Shown: in pieces, positions 16,367 through 24,260 of the stretch | Layout of the letters: each line of letters starts with the position of its first letter | Position numbering within the stretch: the first letter of the stretch is position 1 | Origin: Prevotella multiformis DSM 16608 | GTDB lineage: Bacteria > Bacteroidota > Bacteroidia > Bacteroidales > Bacteroidaceae | NCBI RefSeq assembly: GCF_000191065.1 | Contig: NZ_GL872282.1 | Span: forward strand, 365,167-429,166 | DNA length: 64,000 nt | Reading direction: 5' to 3' | The notes under the pieces: generated by a model | Databases searched by the model: none | Told to the model about the DNA's origin: nothing | What the model saw: the letters and a program-made list of their open reading frames with translations, nothing else | Program-made: the position numbers and the translations under genes

Positions 16367-16963
16367 CTATCGGAACTCCGTACCGTTCCAGGTAAGCACC
16401 CGGGGCTTCAGCAGGACGGACACACGCTCCGCCTCCTTCGCCGAGAGCAAGGGATAGCTCCAGCTTACCGAGAGCGAGTTGCTGTCAGCCGACAGGCGGT
16501 AGGCTCTCAGGCGGGGTGTCATCAGCGGTTCCAGTTCTGCAAACTCTTCCTCGCTCATCGTCTCCGGCCGTTCCGCCACGTCCTTGCAGACAACGACAGC
16601 CGGCTTCCGCTGCCAGAGCCGACTGAACAGACCGATCCGGCTTTCCGCCGCCGGTCCCTCCCACGTCTGCACGAGCGCCAGCGTCGACGGGTCCAGCAGT
16701 CTGATCTCCATCCGGCTGCTCCCGCTGAGTCTCACCGAGAGATAGCTGTCCGTCATGCGCTCTATCCGCACCGTGTCGCCCAGGGCGTCCCTGACGGCCG
16801 GCTCCGCCTTCATACCCACGTAATCGGCCAGCTCCGTACGCTGGTTCCTGTTCAGATAAGGGACAAGGCTGTCGGGCATCTCTATCCACACATCCCGCAG
16901 GCTCTGGGCAGAGCCCCCCAGCCAGCCGGCAAGGAAAAGGAGCAGTATCAAAGATTTTCTCAT
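16367..16963 (-). CDS. DUF3256 family secreted protein
   Basis: 198 residues from the ATG at 16963 (MRKSLILLLFLAGWLGGSA, a clear signal peptide). An upstream frame extension lacks any signal and overlaps the previous gene, so it is rejected. The mature part begins SLRDVWIEMPDSLVPYLNRN, then LADYVGMKAEP and DSYLSVRLSGSSRMEIRLL, which I recognise as DUF3256, a Bacteroidetes periplasmic family of unknown function. It follows the 150-residue secreted protein by 13 bases, so the two form an operon. Confidence 0.85.
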   Translation of the reverse strand: MRKSLILLLFLAGWLGGSAQSLRDVWIEMPDSLVPYLNRNQRTELADYVGMKAEPAVRDALGDTVRIERMTDSYLSVRLSGSSRMEIRLLDPSTLALVQTWEGPAAESRIGLFSRLWQRKPAVVVCKDVAERPETMSEEEFAELEPLMTPRLRAYRLSADSNSLSVSWSYPLLSAKEAERVSVLLKPRVLTWNGTEFR

Positions 16964-16976
16964 GACTATACAGTAA

Positions 16977-17429
16977 TTAGAACGGTCCGAACGACAGATC
17001 ACAGCGATTCCGGAAGGTGGCGATGGTGAAGAGGCGTACACCGTCCTTGTCGTAGCCGACGACAAACCGTCCGTCTTCCGGATTCATGCCCTCCGTCGTC
17101 AGGTAAGTCTCTCCGTACTTCTTCCACAGGACTCCCATCCGCTCTACCGCCTGCGTATGGGTCGCACAGACATTCTTCAGCCGGACAAGCTGCAGCCGTC
17201 CGCTGTCGTCAAAGAACACATTGGCCTCGGTGAACTGCTCGCCGTTGAAGACCACGTTGCTGAACACGACCTTCCCGACCGTCTCCGAGACAGGCTGCCC
17301 GAAGCGGCGGGTGAACTCTTCCATCGCTCCCCGACGGTCGGTCCGGAACTGAATGCCGTCTATCGGCTGCTGTGCATACGCCGTCAATGCAAACGGGAAA
17401 AAGACGAGAGCCAGTAAAAAATGCTTCAT
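16977..17429 (-). CDS. Small secreted protein of unknown function
   Basis: 150 residues with a signal peptide (MKHFLLALVFFPFALTAYAQ) cleaved around AYA-QQ. The mature domain alternates strands and short helices (GIQFRTDRRGAMEEFTRRFG, VVFSNVVFNGEQFTEANVFFD, VGYDKDGVRLFTIATFRN). I do not recognise the family. It is cotranscribed with the DUF3256 gene from the -7 box at 17541-17548, so the two may act together in the periplasm. Confidence 0.75.
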   Translation of the reverse strand: MKHFLLALVFFPFALTAYAQQPIDGIQFRTDRRGAMEEFTRRFGQPVSETVGKVVFSNVVFNGEQFTEANVFFDDSGRLQLVRLKNVCATHTQAVERMGVLWKKYGETYLTTEGMNPEDGRFVVGYDKDGVRLFTIATFRNRCDLSFGPF

Positions 17430-17540
17430 TTCTGTTTATGGATTATGTCTGCCTCCTCGGCCGGAGGCCTCTGCAAAAGCAGAACCGGCAGAGACAAAGC
17501 AAGGTCTGTCCCCGTCGTGCCGCATGCAGATTCGTTCCTG

Positions 17541-17548
17541 CAAAGGTA
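17541..17548 (-). promoter_or_regulatory. -7 promoter box of the secreted protein/DUF3256 operon
   Basis: Minus-strand TACCTTTG, giving a leader of roughly 105 bases. It is divergent to the plus-strand promoter at 17610-17617. Confidence 0.6.
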
Positions 17549-17609
17549 CAAAAAAGAAAGAAGAAACGAAGAAAAAGCGAAATCGTTTTGCCATCTCTAC
17601 CTTTTCTTT

Positions 17610-17617
17610 TACCTTTG
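17610..17617 (+). promoter_or_regulatory. Promoter of the zinc-ribbon membrane protein
   Basis: TACCTTTG with TTTG at 17587-17590, spaced 19 bases, a textbook Bacteroidetes promoter 33 bases before the ATG. Confidence 0.75.
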
Positions 17618-17650
17618 CCGATAGAAAACAAAGAAAAAAAGAAAGAAGAT

Positions 17651-18160
17651 ATGAAATGCCCGGAATGCAACCATGAGGTAAACGAGCAGGAGAAGAACTG
17701 CCCCCGCTGCGGCGCACCACTGCATCACGACGACAAGGACGACGACCCCACGCTGAGCCGCGGGCTGGTGGTCTTCATCATCATCGGCACGATCTTCCTG
17801 GTCGCCTTCGGCTTCTACTATTACGCCCAGCATAAGAACGACCCGGAATACACCCAGACCGCCATAGAACCTGACTCGAACCTGGCCGAGAACAACAAGG
17901 CGAAGTTCGACACGATAGCCAGGGACACGACAGCGAAAGACTCGGCAGACAGCCAGGAGCAGGAACAGGCGGAAAAAGTGTTCAACAGCATCCGCGGCCG
18001 CAGTCACGGACGGCACAGGAGCCGGCCGCACGACACGCCCGCCGCCGCTTCCGACGAACCGGCCGGGTCACCTGAGACGCCGTCTGCCTCTTCCAGCGAG
18101 CAGCAGACCGTCGCCCCCGCTGCCTCCAAGCCACGGGTGGAAACGATCGAGACAGAATAG
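17651..18160 (+). CDS. Zinc-ribbon, single-span membrane protein
   Basis: 169 residues from the ATG at 17651. The zinc ribbon MKCPECNHEVNEQEKNCPRCG supplies four Cys ligands (two CxxC pairs). A hydrophobic span (about 40-58, LVVFIIIGTIFLVAFGFYYY) follows, then an outside part rich in Asp, Ala, Thr and Ser (KFDTIARDTTAKDSADS; later DTPAAASDEPAGSPE). The ribbon should be cytosolic. Function unknown; such proteins often sense or scaffold at the membrane. A longer frame upstream is excluded because the promoter lies inside it. Confidence 0.8.
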   Translation: MKCPECNHEVNEQEKNCPRCGAPLHHDDKDDDPTLSRGLVVFIIIGTIFLVAFGFYYYAQHKNDPEYTQTAIEPDSNLAENNKAKFDTIARDTTAKDSADSQEQEQAEKVFNSIRGRSHGRHRSRPHDTPAAASDEPAGSPETPSASSSEQQTVAPAASKPRVETIETE

Positions 18161-18496
18161 GCGAGAGACGGCGTTCTGCACCGGACACGGCACGGAAGCC
18201 GCCATACCGGATACGGTTCTTTTCTCATCGCGTGCAGGAAAGCCGCCCATACAGCCGGGCCGGCAGCATCTTCACCTTATTATATTGGGACACCAGCCGG
18301 AAGACACAACCAGCGCATGCCCTTCCAAAGCACCCTGCAGGGAGACTTCAGGCTGTGGCGGCCTGCTTGCCGGCCGCCACCGGTTCCTCCGGGCGGATGG
18401 GGCTTGCAGAAGTCTCATTCCATGAAACCAGACGGACAGGTTCACCGGACTGCCGGATCCCTTCCAGACGGGTACAGGCCGGTGCGGAAACAAAGA
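18161..18496. other. Gene-free stretch
   Basis: GC-rich, with several stop-interrupted frames and no promoter box that I can see. No function apparent. Confidence 0.4.
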
Positions 18497-18536
18497 GAGC
18501 CGCAGGACTGCCAGATGCTGGCTGTCGCTGCGGCTC
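18497..18536. terminator. Probable bidirectional terminator beyond htpG
   Basis: GAGCCGCAG and CTGCGGCTC arms enclose a loop that can itself fold (CCAG/CTGG). CTCCTTTTT follows on the plus strand and CTCTTTG on the minus strand. It lies about 50 bases after the htpG stop. Confidence 0.55.
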
Positions 18537-18587
18537 CCTCCTTTTTATCCTGACTTGCAGAATCGCCCTGCAGGCCGGAAGAACCGT

Positions 18588-20642
18588 TTACTTGATCAGA
18601 CTTACCGAACGCTTGAGGAACTTGTCCAGTGCTGCCCCCTGCAGCATCCCGTTCTGCAGCAATGCCAGGTCGATGAGCTGGTGTACCACCTCGTTGTCCT
18701 TGGCGTATGCAGCCACAATGGCCTTCTCCTTGTCTTTGAGGTCGGAGACAGCCTTCTGTGTTTTCTGCATATCGTCTTTCTCCTCCTGCGTCAGCTCTTC
18801 GGACTTCTTCTTGTCCTGCGACTGGTGCAGGGCGGCCAGACGTGCCTCCTGTCCTTTCAGTTCGCTTGCGACAGGCTTCAGCTCCTCCGCCGTATTCGCC
18901 GTTATCTCGCCGAGCACCTTCTTGACCAGAGGATGGTCGGCATTCAATACGAGGTTATAGGAGTCGGGCATCTGGGCATAGAACCCCATGCCCTGCTGAA
19001 AGTGGCTCATTTCCTTCATGCGGCGCATATACTCGTTCTGTGTGATGAGAACCGGCTGGAAGTCTTCTCCGAGCGACTGGACATCCACCATGAACTCCGC
19101 CTTGGCAATGGATGGGATCTGCGAGCGGAAAGCCTCTGACAGATTGGCAGTCTCACCGGCTGACAGATGGGTCTTCGGCGCATCCTCTTTCTGTATGATA
19201 CGGTCAAGGACATCAGCGTCCACGCGCACATAACGTGTCTTGTCCTGCTTCTGCTCGAGCATCGACAGTGTCGGCACATCCAGCTGTCCGCCTGCATCAA
19301 TGACACTGTAACCCTTCTGTCTGGCAGCCTCGATATAACTGTACTGCTCCTCCTTGTCGGTCGTATACAGATTCACCAGGACTCCCTCCTTGTCGGTCTG
19401 GTTGTCCTTGACGAGCGTCCTGTACTCCTCGTAGGTGAAATACTTCCCTTCCGTATCCTTGACGAGTGCGAAATCCTTGGCACGGTCATAGAGATCGGGC
19501 TGCGACAGCATCCCGTAATGGATGAAAAGCTTCAGATCGTCCCACTTCGCCTCATACTCCTTACGGTTTTCCTTGAAAATGCTCTGCAGCCGATCGGCAA
19601 CCTTCTTCGTGATGTAGGTGGCGATCTTCTTCACATTGGCATCACTCTGCAGGTAACTGCGGCTCACGTTCAGCGGGATGTCGGGAGAATCGATGACGCC
19701 ATGCAGCAGGGTCAGGAACTCGGGCACGATCCCCTCCACCTGATCGGTCACGAACACCTGATTGCAATACAGCTGTATCTTGTTGCGCTGGAGCTCGATG
19801 TTGTTCTTCACGCGCGGGAAGTAGAGGATACCCGTGAGGTTGAAGGGATAATCCACGTTCAGATGGATCCAGAACAGCGGCTCGTCGTTCATCGGGAAGA
19901 GCGTGTGATAGAAGTTCTTGTAGTCTTCATCCTTCAGGGAGGACGGGGCCTTCACCCACAGCGGCTCCACGCTGTTGATGACGTTGTCCTCCTCTGTCTC
20001 GACGTTCTTGCCGTCCTTCCATTCTGTCTTCTTTCCGAAGACAACGGGCACAGCCATGAACTTGCAGTACTTGTTCAGCAGCGCTTCGATCTTGGACTTC
20101 TGCAGGAACTCCTTGCAGTCATCATCAATGTAAAGCACGATGTCGCTGCCCCGGTCGGCCTTTTCAACGTCTTCTATGGAATATTCCGGACTGCCGTCAC
20201 AGCTCCATTTCACGGCCTTGCTGCCCTCCTTATAGCTCTTCGTGATGATTTCGACTTTCTTTGAAACCATGAAGGAAGAATAGAATCCGAGGCCGAAATG
20301 ACCGATGATCGCCTCCGCCTTGTCCTGGTACTTCTCCAGGAAGTCATTGACTCCGGAGAAGGCTATCTGGTTGATGTACTTCTCGATCTCTTCCTCGGTC
20401 ATGCCGATGCCGCGGTCGCTGATGGTCAGCGTACCGGCCTTCTCGTCCAGCCGGATACGGACGCTCAGGTCGCCCGGATCACCTTTGAAGTCGCCGGTTG
20501 CAGCGAGGGTCTTCAGCTTCTGCGTAGCATCGACGGCATTTGAAACCATCTCGCGCAGGAAGATGTCATGGTCTGAATACAAAAACTTTTTGATGACGGG
20601 GAAGATGTTCTCTGTCGTAACCCCGATATTTCCTTTCTGCAT
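18588..20642 (-). CDS. htpG: Molecular chaperone HtpG (Hsp90)
   Basis: 684 residues from the ATG at 20642. The GHKL ATPase domain shows FLREMVSNAVDATQKL, LTISDRGIGMTEEEIEKY and IGHFGLGFYSSFMVSKKVEI. The middle domain has WIHLNVDYPFNLTGILYFPR and IPLNVSRSYLQSD. The C-terminal dimerisation region ends LKRSVSLIK. It is an ATP-dependent cytosolic chaperone. The open frame extends upstream without family similarity, and MQKGNIGVTTENIFPVIKKF is the normal start. It is monocistronic, with a probable terminator at 18497-18536. Confidence 0.97.
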   Translation of the reverse strand: MQKGNIGVTTENIFPVIKKFLYSDHDIFLREMVSNAVDATQKLKTLAATGDFKGDPGDLSVRIRLDEKAGTLTISDRGIGMTEEEIEKYINQIAFSGVNDFLEKYQDKAEAIIGHFGLGFYSSFMVSKKVEIITKSYKEGSKAVKWSCDGSPEYSIEDVEKADRGSDIVLYIDDDCKEFLQKSKIEALLNKYCKFMAVPVVFGKKTEWKDGKNVETEEDNVINSVEPLWVKAPSSLKDEDYKNFYHTLFPMNDEPLFWIHLNVDYPFNLTGILYFPRVKNNIELQRNKIQLYCNQVFVTDQVEGIVPEFLTLLHGVIDSPDIPLNVSRSYLQSDANVKKIATYITKKVADRLQSIFKENRKEYEAKWDDLKLFIHYGMLSQPDLYDRAKDFALVKDTEGKYFTYEEYRTLVKDNQTDKEGVLVNLYTTDKEEQYSYIEAARQKGYSVIDAGGQLDVPTLSMLEQKQDKTRYVRVDADVLDRIIQKEDAPKTHLSAGETANLSEAFRSQIPSIAKAEFMVDVQSLGEDFQPVLITQNEYMRRMKEMSHFQQGMGFYAQMPDSYNLVLNADHPLVKKVLGEITANTAEELKPVASELKGQEARLAALHQSQDKKKSEELTQEEKDDMQKTQKAVSDLKDKEKAIVAAYAKDNEVVHQLIDLALLQNGMLQGAALDKFLKRSVSLIK

Positions 20643-21089
20643 AGCAATGTATTTTATAGTTTCTATTTTCTCGTTACTTATAACAAACTTCGTGCCACGA
20701 TCCATCAGGAGAAAGTCTGCCACCGGCAGGACAGGGCGGACAGGGCATAAGGCCGGCCGTGTCCTCCGAAGGTTCTGTGCCCAAAGGAAACACATCCGCT
20801 TCCCTTTCCCATGCACCGAGACGGAAAGGGCTTTTCTGCCTGCCGGCCTAAAACAGGCTGGCAGGAGCACACGCCTTCAGGCAGACTCCCCGTTTCTCCG
20901 GCAAGGACCCGGCTAGGCCGCATCAGCCGAAAGAAGGAGGCCGGAATGCTGTCCGGAGCCGGCAGCCTGTATAGTCCCGATCTACCCACAGGGATTTTCG
21001 GAAGATACTTTACATTCTCTGTCCGGAAACGCCCTTTCTTCCCTGCCCCTGCCCTTACGGAAAGACGGCGGTATGTCCGCCTGCATTGC

Positions 21090-21215
21090 AGACTGCCACC
21101 GACAACATTCCAACCAACGCCCGATTACGTCCCAACCAGTGCTTACTTCCACGTCCGTTAACGCCCGTTTGCAACGCTATCAGGCACCTTTTAGAAATGC
21201 GTTTATATACAGCTG
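21090..21215. repeat. Degenerate relative of the ~23-base units inside the 600-base element
   Basis: CCAACGCCCGATTACGTCC, TTAACGCCCGTTTGCAACG and CTATCAGGCACCTTTTAGA resemble the AACGCCCTTTTGAAGTCC and ATCAGGCACCTTTT units in the elements at 36233, 51271 and 61299. No terminal inverted repeats are seen, so this is a relict or an independent small array. Confidence 0.5.
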
Positions 21216-21520
21216 ACTGACAAAGACTTACAGAACCGGAGAGAAGACCGTCCTGTCTTTCCTGAACCGTCATTCCCGGAAAGAAAAGAAAGACATCCAC
21301 CGGGATGCCTCCTCTTTGGGGGTGAGTAAAAATTCAGGACAGACAACGCACAGTACCGTCCGCCTGCCCCTCCCCGACAGGCGGTTGTCTCCGGCACGCA
21401 GCCGGCAGACTCCTGCCGGTTCACGGCCACATTCGACACGGCAGACACGATTCCGGCAAAGTTTTGTAATGTGCGTTAAACTTTTAGACCGAAAAGTTTG
21501 GAGATTTACGTTTTAGTATA

Positions 21521-21528
21521 TACTTTTG
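21521..21528 (+). promoter_or_regulatory. Promoter of the acidic-tailed protein gene
   Basis: TACTTTTG with TTTG at 21497-21500, spaced 20 bases. The leader is about 65 bases. Confidence 0.7.
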
Positions 21529-21596
21529 CAGCAAGTCTGAGTGTACAGCCTTGCACACAGCCATACCCAAAAGCAATTTGAACGAGTAACAGATAT

Positions 21597-22415
21597 ATGA
21601 AGCGACAAGGACAAGCATTAACGTTAAAGAATCTTACGAAAAGTAACGTCTGGGACATTCAGGAGAACGATGTCTTCCGCCTCTGGGCACAGGCTGAGCG
21701 AGACGCAGATCTGAGGGATAACGAGCGACACTACATCGATGTCATCAAGAGTGCCTTCACCATAGAGGAAGTAAAGATCGACCAGCCGGAGGTCATCCGG
21801 AAATACGAGGCCCGGGGATGTCAGGTGGGACAGGTCAGGCTTGATGAAAACACGACCGTCAAATGGGCTTTGAAGAAGAAGCCTATCCAGCGTGTCACGG
21901 ATCTGACCTGGGAGAACATACACCATGTTTCAGCACGGAAGCTGATCGAGGTGCTCGAACGCAACTTCGGCGGAGGATGGGAAAGCCTCCCCCAGAGCAT
22001 ACAGGACATTATCCAGAGCGGATTCGACATCAGTACGACCACCCTCCCGACCGCACGGCTGAAGAAGCCGGGAGGCCTCTACGACAAGAAGCTGGCCGAC
22101 GGATTCGAGGTGCTTGAGATTTCAAAAGGATCATGGACAGAGGCTATCTTCGCCAAAGAGAAGCCTGTGGAAGAGCACGCACACGCCAGGTTCTCCGCCC
22201 TCGAAGAGGCGACGAAGGAAGAGGAAAGGGCTGACGCCCCGGAGGACGACGAGGAAGAGCTGCCGGAAGACGACCCCAAAGACAATGAAGAGGACGACGA
22301 GGACGGATTCGACGAGGATAAACTCACGGAAGAAAGCTACCGGACGACCTTCGACACCAACCCGGAAGACCTGGAGATGCAGGCTGCCGAGGTAGGGGAT
22401 GACGACGACTTCTGA
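21597..22415 (+). CDS. Unknown protein with acidic C-terminal tail
   Basis: 272 residues, no signal peptide. The first 180 look folded: LTLKNLTKSNVWDIQENDVF, AFTIEEVKIDQPEVIRKYEA, then WENIHHVSARKLIEVLERNF and GWESLPQSIQDIIQSGFDIS. From about 195 it becomes very acidic (EEERADAPEDDEEELPEDDP, then DNEEDDEDGFDED) and ends GDDDDF. Acidic tails of this kind suggest interaction with basic partners such as DNA-binding proteins, but this is inference. I do not recognise the family. It has its own strong promoter and a perfect terminator, so it is clearly an expressed single gene. Confidence 0.8.
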   Translation: MKRQGQALTLKNLTKSNVWDIQENDVFRLWAQAERDADLRDNERHYIDVIKSAFTIEEVKIDQPEVIRKYEARGCQVGQVRLDENTTVKWALKKKPIQRVTDLTWENIHHVSARKLIEVLERNFGGGWESLPQSIQDIIQSGFDISTTTLPTARLKKPGGLYDKKLADGFEVLEISKGSWTEAIFAKEKPVEEHAHARFSALEEATKEEERADAPEDDEEELPEDDPKDNEEDDEDGFDEDKLTEESYRTTFDTNPEDLEMQAAEVGDDDDF

Positions 22416-22535
22416 CCGGCGCGCCTGTTGCAAGCGGACCGAAGCGGGAGGGACGGCACGGCGGACAGAGACAAGGCGGCGGACACTGCTGCCGCCTCCT
22501 TCCGTCGCCGCACCGGTACCGCAGAACGGTCACCC

Positions 22536-22576
22536 AAAAGAAGACCCAGCCGGATCTGTCCGGCTGGGTCTTCTTT
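22536..22576 (+). terminator. Terminator of the acidic-tailed protein gene
   Basis: AAAAGAAGACCCAGCCGG, loop ATCTGT, and the complementary arm CCGGCTGGGTCTTCTTT. Near-perfect 17-base arms with a T-rich end. It may serve both strands. Confidence 0.9.
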
Positions 22577-22658
22577 CGGATAATGACAATCTTGTTGTTT
22601 TCTGTTTCTGATACGATTTCCCGAGGGTGGCAGGCCGCCCTGTGGAATCGGTGTTCTC

Positions 22659-22772
22659 TCAGTGCTTCTTGGCCTTGCGGGCCAGAGCCTCACGGCGTGC
22701 ATTCTGAATCTCGAGGAAGCGAGCATCAACGCTGCTGTCGAACACCTGGTTCATTGCAATCAGTCTTTCCAT
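22659..22772 (-). CDS. Tiny basic protein, 37 residues
   Basis: The ATG at 22770-22772 opens MERLIAMNQVFDSSVDARFL, continued by EIQNARREALARKAKKH, then TGA. The second half is a strongly basic amphipathic helix. No family recognised. Support comes from a good -7 box (TATCTTTG, 22807-22814) about 35 bases upstream and the T9-like terminator structure at 22536-22576 about 85 bases beyond its stop. It is divergent from the 28-residue gene at 23054. A short RNA- or ribosome-binding protein is possible, but this is only a guess from charge. Confidence 0.6.
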   Translation of the reverse strand: MERLIAMNQVFDSSVDARFLEIQNARREALARKAKKH

Positions 22773-22806
22773 AATGATGTTGTTGTCTTTAATTCAAAAC
22801 CGGCTG

Positions 22807-22814
22807 CAAAGATA
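22807..22814 (-). promoter_or_regulatory. -7 promoter box of the 37-residue gene
   Basis: Minus-strand TATCTTTG in a GCAAAGATAC context, correctly placed for the ATG at 22772. Confidence 0.6.
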
Positions 22815-22969
22815 CTTGCTTCTCATCGGAAAGACCGGCTCCGGCCTCACCTTTTTCCCATAGGAGGACAACTTTTTGATTATCGTCAACAGGTTTGACC
22901 TACATCAAATATACAGCCGTATCACGGCAGAAAGGGGCTCTCCGCCTTGGCAGTTCCGCCAGACAGCAG

Positions 22970-22977
22970 TACCTTTG
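22970..22977 (+). promoter_or_regulatory. Promoter of the 28-residue membrane peptide gene
   Basis: TACCTTTG with TTG at 22947-22949, spaced 20 bases. It gives a leader of about 70 bases before the ATG at 23054. Confidence 0.65.
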
Positions 22978-23053
22978 CAGCGAGTTTTTCAAACAGTTCA
23001 AGTAATAACCGCAGGCCAAAGGGGTTCTGCACAGAAGAAGAAAGGATAACATT

Positions 23054-23140
23054 ATGCTGACATTCGGTATCATCACAATCGTCGCAGCCGTATTCGCTGA
23101 AGCACTGATCGTCTCAAAGAAGATCAATCTCGGAGAGTAA
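23054..23140 (+). CDS. Tiny hydrophobic membrane peptide, 28 residues
   Basis: The frame MLTFGIITIVAAVFAEALIV followed by SKKINLGE and a stop is a single membrane span with a positively charged, short exposed C-terminus. AAAGGA lies about ten bases before the ATG as a possible ribosome site. The promoter at 22970-22977 and terminator at 23211-23243 bracket it, making a complete transcription unit of about 260 bases. The size resembles regulatory or type I toxin-like membrane peptides, but no antitoxin RNA is identified. Family unknown. Confidence 0.6.
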   Translation: MLTFGIITIVAAVFAEALIVSKKINLGE

Positions 23141-23210
23141 CTGCAAGACAGAAGACCAGAACCACCAACGACACGCTGCCGGGAACAGACGGCAGCCGAC
23201 AGATAGGAGA

Positions 23211-23243
23211 AAAGCCGGTACATCGCAGAGATGCACCGGCTTT
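23211..23243. terminator. Shared terminator between the 28-residue gene and the AlkD-like gene
   Basis: AAAGCCGGT and ACCGGCTTT arms with an inner CATC/GATG stem. T-rich flanks on both sides suit convergent genes. Confidence 0.75.
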
Positions 23244-23308
23244 CCCTTTGCAAGAGCCTCCTGTCCGGAAGCCTGTCCCCCGATGTGCCGGCGGCGGAAA
23301 GGGACGGC

Positions 23309-23923
23309 CTACAAGAGGTCCATCCCGGCGAGCGCCTTCCGGGCGACGGCTTCATAGTCGGCTCCCAGACCGCAGAAGCTCAGCACGCAATTATATGCCG
23401 CATGCTTCAAGGGAAGATCCCTGCCTTCCAGCGTCGTACGGACCTGGTCGAGGAACTCGTTGACGCCCCGTTCGTTCGGTTCCAGCTTGCGGGCGAACAG
23501 GCGGGCGAGCAGCTGGTAGCCGCAGAGCTGGCGGATCGCACTTGCCGAGGCGATCCACCGGTAGGCCAGCGAAGGGGCGAAGTCAAGATACTGCAGCAGA
23601 TTGAATGCCAGCAGCTCGGCCATCTCCTGTGTCCGGAGCCGCTCCATCCATACATCCACAAGTTCGGCATCCATCTTCTCCGCCGGCATGATCAGCGTCG
23701 CAAGCACCTGACATTCGCGTATGTCCTCTTTCCACAGTTCCACCGCAAGTCCGTAGTCCTTTCCGTATTCAGCCGCCATCTTCTGCAGTTCCGGAAGGGG
23801 GACACCCCAGTTGATCTTGTATGAAACGCCCTTCTGCCGCATGGATTGCGAAGCGACGCCATTCATCAGCAGGCGGAAAGACTGCTTTATCTCCTTCAGT
23901 TTCTCGTGTATCTGTTCATCCAT
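23309..23923 (-). CDS. AlkD-like DNA alkylation repair protein
   Basis: 204 residues, all-helical HEAT-like repeats typical of the DNA_alkylation family: YKINWGVPLPELQKMAAEYG, LAVELWKEDIRECQVLATLI, WMERLRTQEMAELLAFNLL and IASASAIRQLCGYQLLARLF. Family members excise or recognise N3- and N7-alkylated bases without base flipping. This protein is shorter than AlkD (about 235), so it is a family call rather than a proven glycosylase. A -7 box lies at 24017-24024. Confidence 0.8.
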   Translation of the reverse strand: MDEQIHEKLKEIKQSFRLLMNGVASQSMRQKGVSYKINWGVPLPELQKMAAEYGKDYGLAVELWKEDIRECQVLATLIMPAEKMDAELVDVWMERLRTQEMAELLAFNLLQYLDFAPSLAYRWIASASAIRQLCGYQLLARLFARKLEPNERGVNEFLDQVRTTLEGRDLPLKHAAYNCVLSFCGLGADYEAVARKALAGMDLL

Positions 23924-24016
23924 CTTTTTTTATATAATAAGGTGTACAACCGCAGGCTGCCGCACGCCGTAAGAAACCTCCGCCCCTCATCCGGCTGCGG
24001 ACAGCCACCGGCACTA

Positions 24017-24024
24017 CAAAAGTA
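24017..24024 (-). promoter_or_regulatory. -7 promoter box of the AlkD-like gene
   Basis: Minus-strand TACTTTTG about 93 bases before the start. The surrounding 335-base stretch (23924-24260) otherwise holds only the pepD terminator. Confidence 0.5.
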
Positions 24025-24160
24025 CTCTAAAAAAACGAGTTCAAGAAACTTCCGCCACACCGTTTGAAGTCTCCGTACCGTCAGGAGGCCGTCCGGTCGC
24101 CTTCCCCGTTTACGCATAGAGCCGGAAAGCCGTCCCGTAAGAGGCATCCGTGATGCACGG

Positions 24161-24208
24161 AAAATCCGCCATCCCCGCTCCTTGACGGATGATGCGGGAC
24201 ATGGCGGA
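24161..24208 (-). terminator. Terminator of pepD
   Basis: Minus-strand TCCGCCAT..GCGGG.. and its complement form a long stem, followed by ATTTTCC. It lies about 50 bases past the pepD stop. Confidence 0.7.
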
Positions 24209-24260
24209 GGATCTGACCGGGTCAGACTTCTGCTGCAACAGGAGGGCAGACGCCTCTCCC

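Larger units (their letters stand above)
20643..21596. other. Long intergenic region between htpG and the acidic-tailed protein
   Basis: 950 bases with no convincing gene. It contains the htpG leader, a degenerate relative of the Prevotella-type repeat (21090-21215), and the promoter at 21521-21528 for the plus-strand gene. Confidence 0.5.

Noticed and set aside
23231..23824. 197-codon plus-strand frame opposite the AlkD-like gene
   Set aside because: Antisense shadow starting inside a terminator; the minus-strand HEAT-like protein is recognisable.
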